This document shows positions 60,131-64,000 of a stretch of DNA of 64,000 nucleotides, one piece after another. Positions within the stretch are counted from its first letter, which is position 1, and the number at the start of each line of letters is the position of its first letter. The translations under genes were made by a program, and so were the position numbers. The notes beneath the pieces are model-generated. The model saw nothing but the letters and a program-made list of their open reading frames with translations, was not told the origin of the DNA and made no database searches. Source of the stretch: CAYOHP01 sp964403795 [NCBI: uncultured bacterium] (GTDB lineage: Bacteria; Muiribacteriota; UBA6191; CAZXTJ01); contig CAYOHP010000015.1 in the NCBI GenBank assembly GCA_964403795.1, positions 19,819-83,818 of the forward strand, read 5' to 3'.

Positions 60131-61228
60131 TCAGTACCGACCCGGAGCCAGGTCCAGCCAGAGGTCGGCCCAGGCCTGGAAAACCTGCCAGGCCAGATCG
60201 GCACCCCCCACCATGACCAGCAGGGCCCCCAGGCAGATGTAGGGACCGAAGGCGAACTTGGTGAACCCGCCTTCCCGCTTGCCTCCGCCCAGGAGCAGGA
60301 GCGCCAGGCCGAAACCGGCGCCCAGGAAGGCCGCCTGGAACAGGGCGATGGCGATCCCCTTGGGACCCAGGAACACGCCCAGGGCCGCCGCCAGCTTCAC
60401 GTCCCCGGCGCCCATGGCTTCGGTCCCCGCCGCCAAGGTCCCGAGTTGGAGCAGCACCCAGAGCGAGAGTCCGCCCACCAGCAGTCCGCCCACCGCCCAG
60501 CCCAGGTGCCAGGGCTCTGCCAGCGGCGGGTAGTGCAGGGCCTGGAGGACCCGGACCAGCCCGTCCGGCAGCATGTAGGGGTACCAGGCCTCGGGACCGG
60601 GCGGCGCGGTCGCCGGGAGGCCCGTGGCCAGGCTCCTGAGCGTCTGGGCGGTGGCCGATCCCAGGCCGATCGCCAGGGCCGCCGTCGAGACTTCGTCGGG
60701 GATGATCTGGTACTTCAGGTCGACCAGGCTGGCCACCAGGCAGGCGCAGGTCATCACCGCGAACAGCACCCCGGCCAGCGACCACCCGTGCAGGCCGAAC
60801 ACCACCAGCATCGCCAGGGGCGTGGCCACCTCGAGCAGCAGGTGATCCACCGGCAGCGGCGCCCGGCAGCTCCGGCAACGGCCCTCGAGCCGGAGCCACG
60901 AGAGCACCGGCCAGCGATCCCCGGGGGCGAGCTGCACCTGGCAATCGTCGCAGCGGGACGGCTCCGCCAGGGCCTCGAAGCGGCAGAAGCGCACCATCCC
61001 GACCAGGAACCCCAGGAACGGCACCCGCTCCCACCAGGGAAGGTGGCTGAGGTCGGCGAGCTGGGCGGGGTAGATCCGCTCCGGGCGCGGGCCGCGGCCG
61101 GGATCGAACTCCTCGTCGTCGTAGGCGAAGCGCTCCGCGGCCAGGCCCAGCCAGGCTCCCAGCGGGATCCCCAGGAGCAGCCCGAGGACCGCCGCGACGG
61201 GATGAGGGAGGACCGGCAGACCGTTCAC
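60131..61228 (-). CDS. Prepilin peptidase (A24 family leader peptidase/methyltransferase)
   Basis: A 365-residue integral membrane protein with the bacterial PilD/GspO layout. The N-terminal cytoplasmic region has a four-cysteine zinc site (CRFEALAEPSRCDDCQ and, 18 residues on, CRSC, about residues 81-115). The A24 aspartates are in LVDLKYQIIPDEVS near 167 and MGAGDVKLAAALG near 271. The enzyme removes prepilin leaders and methylates the new N-terminus. It is coded next to the pseudopilin gene. GTG 61228 is chosen because TACACT ends 6 bases upstream. Confidence 0.93.
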   Translation of the reverse strand: MNGLPVLPHPVAAVLGLLLGIPLGAWLGLAAERFAYDDEEFDPGRGPRPERIYPAQLADLSHLPWWERVPFLGFLVGMVRFCRFEALAEPSRCDDCQVQLAPGDRWPVLSWLRLEGRCRSCRAPLPVDHLLLEVATPLAMLVVFGLHGWSLAGVLFAVMTCACLVASLVDLKYQIIPDEVSTAALAIGLGSATAQTLRSLATGLPATAPPGPEAWYPYMLPDGLVRVLQALHYPPLAEPWHLGWAVGGLLVGGLSLWVLLQLGTLAAGTEAMGAGDVKLAAALGVFLGPKGIAIALFQAAFLGAGFGLALLLLGGGKREGGFTKFAFGPYICLGALLVMVGGADLAWQVFQAWADLWLDLAPGRY

Positions 61229-61234
61229 GCCGGC

Positions 61235-61240
61235 AGTGTA
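61235..61240 (-). promoter_or_regulatory. Candidate -10 element for prepilin peptidase, leaderless spacing
   Basis: On the reverse strand, TACACT is followed by GCCGGC and then GTG 61228. No Shine-Dalgarno sequence is present. Confidence 0.4.
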
Positions 61241-61320
61241 GACGTTGGGGGAAGGCCGGACGCGGTGCCCCGGCGGGCGCAGCAAGGAGCCCTGGGGCGT
61301 CGCCTCTCCAGGACGGGCGG

Positions 61321-61350
61321 AGCCGGAGCGCCCCCGGTTCACCCGGGGGG
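61321..61350. repeat. 30-base direct repeat, copy 1
   Basis: Identical to 61486-61515. Begins AGCCGGAGCGCC and contains the stem CCCCCGG/CCGGGGG (61331-61337 and 61343-61349) with a 5-base loop. Each copy is a small hairpin in the 344-base gap between the prepilin peptidase gene and its reverse-strand neighbour. Confidence 0.7.
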
Positions 61351-61356
61351 GGTCCA

Positions 61357-61440
61357 CTCTGGACGAGGCCCGATGGGCCCCGTCCAGAGCGGCAACCCTT
61401 CGGGTTGCTGGGATTGGTTTGGGGGTCGAACCCCCAAACC
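61357..61440. repeat. Array of three adjacent stem-loops
   Basis: Three hairpins follow each other. First, CTCTGGACG-a-GGCCC (61357-61371) pairs with GGGCC-c-CGTCCAGAG (61375-61389), 14 pairs with one mismatch. Second, GCAACCC/GGGTTGC (61392-61398, 61402-61408). Third, GGTTTGGGGG/CCCCCAAACC (61416-61425, 61431-61440). All sit in a gap without a gene. They could be tandem terminators for the reverse-strand gene ending at 61573, or a REP-like element. Confidence 0.7.
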
Positions 61441-61485
61441 CCCGGGGCTCGCTCCGCTCGGGGCAAGGTCCGGATCCTCAGGGGA

Positions 61486-61515
61486 AGCCGGAGCGCCCCC
61501 GGTTCACCCGGGGGG
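61486..61515. repeat. 30-base direct repeat, copy 2
   Basis: Exact copy of 61321-61350, 135 bases further on. It lies 58 bases past the stop of the reverse-strand secreted protein gene. The two copies flank the stem-loop array. Confidence 0.7.
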
Positions 61516-61572
61516 AGCAGCGCAGGCGGAGCCCGACCGCGAGCGAGCCCCTTGGGGCGAGCTGCCGACCAA

Positions 61573-62613
61573 CTAGGGCGCGGCCAGGCTGCGGGCCACC
61601 CATCCCGAGGGCGCCCCAGGCTCCGGCCTCATGGGAGGGTGCAGGCCGCCCGCGTAGGGGAGCGGGAGCGAGGCCGAGAGGCCGGTGCGCTCCTCGGCCC
61701 AGGTGCGGTCCTCGCGGGAGGCCCCCGGGTGGTCGTGGGCGGTGGCGGTGGGATCCACGGTGTCGTAGGGGAAGCCGGCCGGGTCGCGGGGATCGGCGAA
61801 GCGGGGCAGGGTGCCGTTGGGACCGAGGTCGCCGGGCCGGGGGAAGCCCCCGGGCCGGGGCGGCTGGAGCAGGGCCTTGCGAATCCGCTCCTGCCTCTCG
61901 CCGGGATCGCTGGACGCGGGCAACCCGCCTTCCCATGGTCCTCGCCCTGTGCCGAAGCGCGATCCCCGGTCGCGCCCGCGCTCGGCCTTGGCCTGGCGTC
62001 GGACCCGATCCTGGAGGCGTCGCCGGGCGCCGGTGAGAGCCCATTCGAGCCGCTTCTTCCCGATCACCTCGGCGACGTGCTGGCGGCAGTGGCCTTCGGG
62101 GGTCAGGGGACGTCCTTCGAGGACGAAGCGGACCGACTCGCAGCCGTCGACCGGGCAGAGGCCGAGCAGGGCCTTCTCGCTGCGGTACTGCTCGAGCAGG
62201 CGCAGGCCCTCGACCTGGGTGTGGTAGCGCTGGGCCTGGTTCAGGCGGATGGCGCGTCGGATCCGGGCCGAGAGGTCTCCTCCCGGTTCCGGGAGTTCGC
62301 CGGACCCGGTGGCCGGCCGCTCGGGCGGCTGCCAGGCGCGTGCCGGGAGGCCGGCTCCGAAGGTGGGGGGGCCGTTCCAGATCCGCATCCTCGGGTCGCC
62401 GGCCACGAAGGGGACTTCCCGGTCGTGGGGGACCCGGCCCCCGATCGGGAGGCCGAAGAGGGTGCGGCCGGGGACGTGGCGCAGGGGCTGGTGGCCGGTG
62501 GTACGCCCCTCGGGCGGGGTGAGGGTGGCATTCGAGTACTCGGTGGCGGCCGCTACCGGTCCGGCCAGGAGGCCGAGCAGGAGGACGGGGCGGACGCGTG
62601 CGACGAAGGCCAT
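61573..62613 (-). CDS. Secreted protein of unknown function
   Basis: A 346-residue protein with a signal peptide (MAFVARVRPVLLLGLLAGPV). ATG 62613 is preferred for signal length; ATG 62625 would add four residues. The mature protein is rich in Pro, Gly and Arg and looks partly disordered. One compact region near 160-195 holds CPVDGCES and GHCRQHVAE, a possible C-C-C-H metal site. A basic helical stretch follows (GARRRLQDRVRRQAKAERG). No family is recognised. It diverges from the RmlD-type gene across 74 bases. Confidence 0.7.
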   Translation of the reverse strand: MAFVARVRPVLLLGLLAGPVAAATEYSNATLTPPEGRTTGHQPLRHVPGRTLFGLPIGGRVPHDREVPFVAGDPRMRIWNGPPTFGAGLPARAWQPPERPATGSGELPEPGGDLSARIRRAIRLNQAQRYHTQVEGLRLLEQYRSEKALLGLCPVDGCESVRFVLEGRPLTPEGHCRQHVAEVIGKKRLEWALTGARRRLQDRVRRQAKAERGRDRGSRFGTGRGPWEGGLPASSDPGERQERIRKALLQPPRPGGFPRPGDLGPNGTLPRFADPRDPAGFPYDTVDPTATAHDHPGASREDRTWAEERTGLSASLPLPYAGGLHPPMRPEPGAPSGWVARSLAAP

Positions 62614-62672
62614 CGGTGGAACCATCGGCAGGATCAGGACCCCGGGTGAGGCGCGGGGCGGAGGGGCCGATC

Positions 62673-62678
62673 TATACT
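62673..62678 (+). promoter_or_regulatory. Candidate -10 element, leaderless spacing
   Basis: TATACT, in GATCTATACTCGC, ends 9 bases before ATG 62688. It is the best match to the bacterial -10 consensus among the leaderless candidates here. No Shine-Dalgarno sequence is present. Confidence 0.5.
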
Positions 62679-62687
62679 CGCTCCACC

Positions 62688-64000
62688 ATGCCCCCCCAGA
62701 AGAAGCGCGTGTTGCTGGTCGTCGGTGCCGAAGGGATGCTCGGTCGGGACGTCTGCGAGGCCTTGGCAGCCCGCTTCGAGGTGGTCGCCACCGGGCATCG
62801 CCAGCTCGACATCCTCGACATCGCCAAGCTCCGGAGCGCCTTCCGCCGGATCCGTCCCGATTGCGTCGTGAACGCGGCGGCCGCCACCAACGTCGACGGC
62901 TGCGAGAAGGACCCCGACCTGGCGTTCAAGGTCAACCTGATCGGGGCGAGGAACCTGGCGGTCCAGGCCGAGCGCTTCGGGGCCGAGCTGGTCCACGCCT
63001 CGACCGACTACGTCTTCGACGGGGCCAACGAGGGTTCCTACAGCGAGCTGTCGCCGGTCTCGCCCCAGGGGATCTACGCCCGATCCAAGTGGGGCGGCGA
63101 GGACGCGGTGCGGACCCTGTGCCGGCGCCACTACATCCTGCGCATCGGGGTGCTCTTCGGGGTGCACCGGGCGACCTTCGTCGATGCCGTGGTCTCCCGG
63201 GTCGAGAAGGGCGAGGACCTCCGGGTGCCGGCGGGTCGCGTGGGGTGTCCCACCTATACCTGGGACGTGGCCCAGGCGATCGGGGCGCTGCTGGGCAGCG
63301 ACCGGTTCGGCACCTACCACTACAACCAGGGGGAGGCGATCTCGCGGGCCGAGTTCGCCCGTCGCATCATGGGGGCGCGGGACCTCGGGGGCGTGAAGCT
63401 CGAGGAGGTCGACCCCGCGACCCTGGGCGAGCTGGCCCCCCGGCCTCGACGGGTGGACCTGGCGATGGACCGCTGGCGGCTCGAGGGGCTGCCCGCCCCG
63501 ATGCCGCTGGACGAGTGCCTCCGCCACTACTTCGCCCGCAAGGCGACCGTGAAGGTCGACCAGGGGACCGAACGCGGCCTGCCCGAGAAAGACCCGGAGC
63601 CGATCCGGGACGTGCGCCGGGAGCGGGCCCGGGCCTGGGTGCCGGAGCGCGACATCGAGCGGGGCGCGGTCAGCGACGAGGAACGGGTGAAGTACGGGGT
63701 GGACCGATGGTCGGGAGGGCCGCCCGGGGAGCGGCGTTTCCGGGGCGGGGGGCCGCGTCCGGCGGGCGGCGGGTACCGGCCCGGGTTCCAGGGGAGGTCC
63801 GGACCCTCGGGCCTGCCGCGGGGCGGGTTCCAGGGGGGCGGCGGGGACCGCGACAGGCGTGACCAGGGGGAGCGCGGCGGGTTCCGGGGCGGGGGCGGCG
63901 AGGGCCCGGGCGAGCGCGGCTGCTACCGGGGCGGGGGGCCCTCCGAGGGGCCCGGCGAGCGCGGCGGCTGCCGGGGCGGGGGCGGCGGCGAGAGGGGGGG
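62688..64000 (+). CDS. RmlD-type dTDP-4-dehydrorhamnose reductase-like protein with RGG-rich C-terminal tail (partial)
   Basis: At least 437 codons, open to the window end with no stop. Residues 1-285 form an RmlD-type extended short-chain dehydrogenase: VVGAEGMLGRDV near 11 (nucleotide-binding glycines), VNAAAATNVDGCEKDPDLAF near 65, HASTDYVFDG near 103 (Ser/Thr-Thr-Asp) and YARSKWGGED near 128 (Tyr-x3-Lys). The family reduces dTDP-4-keto-rhamnose to dTDP-rhamnose. Residues 290-345 are a charged linker. From about 345 to the end the protein is Gly/Arg-rich with repeats like GERGGFRGGGG, as in RGG-box RNA-binding proteins. Such a tail is not a normal part of RmlD. The gene's end and full tail length are unknown. 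Confidence 0.85.
   Translation, partial: MPPQKKRVLLVVGAEGMLGRDVCEALAARFEVVATGHRQLDILDIAKLRSAFRRIRPDCVVNAAAATNVDGCEKDPDLAFKVNLIGARNLAVQAERFGAELVHASTDYVFDGANEGSYSELSPVSPQGIYARSKWGGEDAVRTLCRRHYILRIGVLFGVHRATFVDAVVSRVEKGEDLRVPAGRVGCPTYTWDVAQAIGALLGSDRFGTYHYNQGEAISRAEFARRIMGARDLGGVKLEEVDPATLGELAPRPRRVDLAMDRWRLEGLPAPMPLDECLRHYFARKATVKVDQGTERGLPEKDPEPIRDVRRERARAWVPERDIERGAVSDEERVKYGVDRWSGGPPGERRFRGGGPRPAGGGYRPGFQGRSGPSGLPRGGFQGGGGDRDRRDQGERGGFRGGGGEGPGERGCYRGGGPSEGPGERGGCRGGGGGERG

Noticed and set aside
63718-64000. CRISPR-like or tandem-repeat DNA at the window end
   Set aside because: The repeats are imperfect, in frame and code for Gly/Arg residues without spacer structure.

Overview
The window is a high-GC (visually close to 70 %) bacterial chromosome segment, densely coded on both strands. 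The best guess is a Planctomycetota-like organism. The sequence reasons are a DUF1549/DUF1553 plus DUF1501 gene pair beside an ECF sigma factor, a planctomycete-type prokaryotic RING finger membrane protein, four Hanks-type kinases with single membrane anchors, and many secreted proteins without known function. This placement is an inference from gene families, not from a marker tree.

Layout. 1-7.2 kb: a type I restriction-modification operon (3' end of hsdM, a DUF1016/YhcG-type nuclease, hsdS, an AlbA_2/Schlafen-type ATP-binding protein, hsdR), with a strong palindrome just before hsdR. 7.2-16.7 kb: a secreted Asp-box beta-propeller protein, a protein ending in a ubiquitin-like fold, an exported phosphodiesterase/alkaline-phosphatase relative, a RING-finger membrane protein, a serine hydrolase and an anchored unknown. 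16.75-21.8 kb: an arsenic island with arsC diverging from arsR-acr3-permease-thioredoxin-arsM-sigma factor. 21.9-26.6 kb: a reverse-strand operon pairing a GltS-type carrier with a TAXI solute-binding lipoprotein and two secreted proteins. 26.7-32.2 kb: a phosphoethanolamine-transferase-like sulfatase-fold enzyme, a secreted MORN-like protein and a kinase. 32.4-38.7 kb: an ECF sigma/anti-sigma-like/TPR operon diverging from a Spy-like protein-DUF1549/1553-DUF1501 operon across an 87-base hairpin. 38.7-48.4 kb: kinases flank rsmG (gidB) and mnmG (gidA), with a parS-like site and a cluster of nine 9-base repeats next to rsmG; this looks origin-proximal. 48.5-51.4 kb: MarR, DoxX, a broken ygiD-like dioxygenase and an ion transporter. 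51.5-64 kb: a kinase, a large secreted unknown, a thioredoxin-like ferredoxin, a rhodanese, a peptidase-like membrane protein that has lost its zinc site, a pseudopilin, a prepilin peptidase, a stem-loop-rich spacer, and an RmlD-type reductase with an RGG-rich tail that runs off the end.

Working together. The arsenic genes form a sensing, reduction, efflux and methylation pathway under an ArsR operator. The RM genes form one defence operon in which hsdR may be separately controlled. Several genes carry a TANNNT hexamer ending only 6-9 bases before the start codon, suggesting leaderless transcripts are common here. No tRNA, rRNA, CRISPR array, insertion sequence or prophage was seen.
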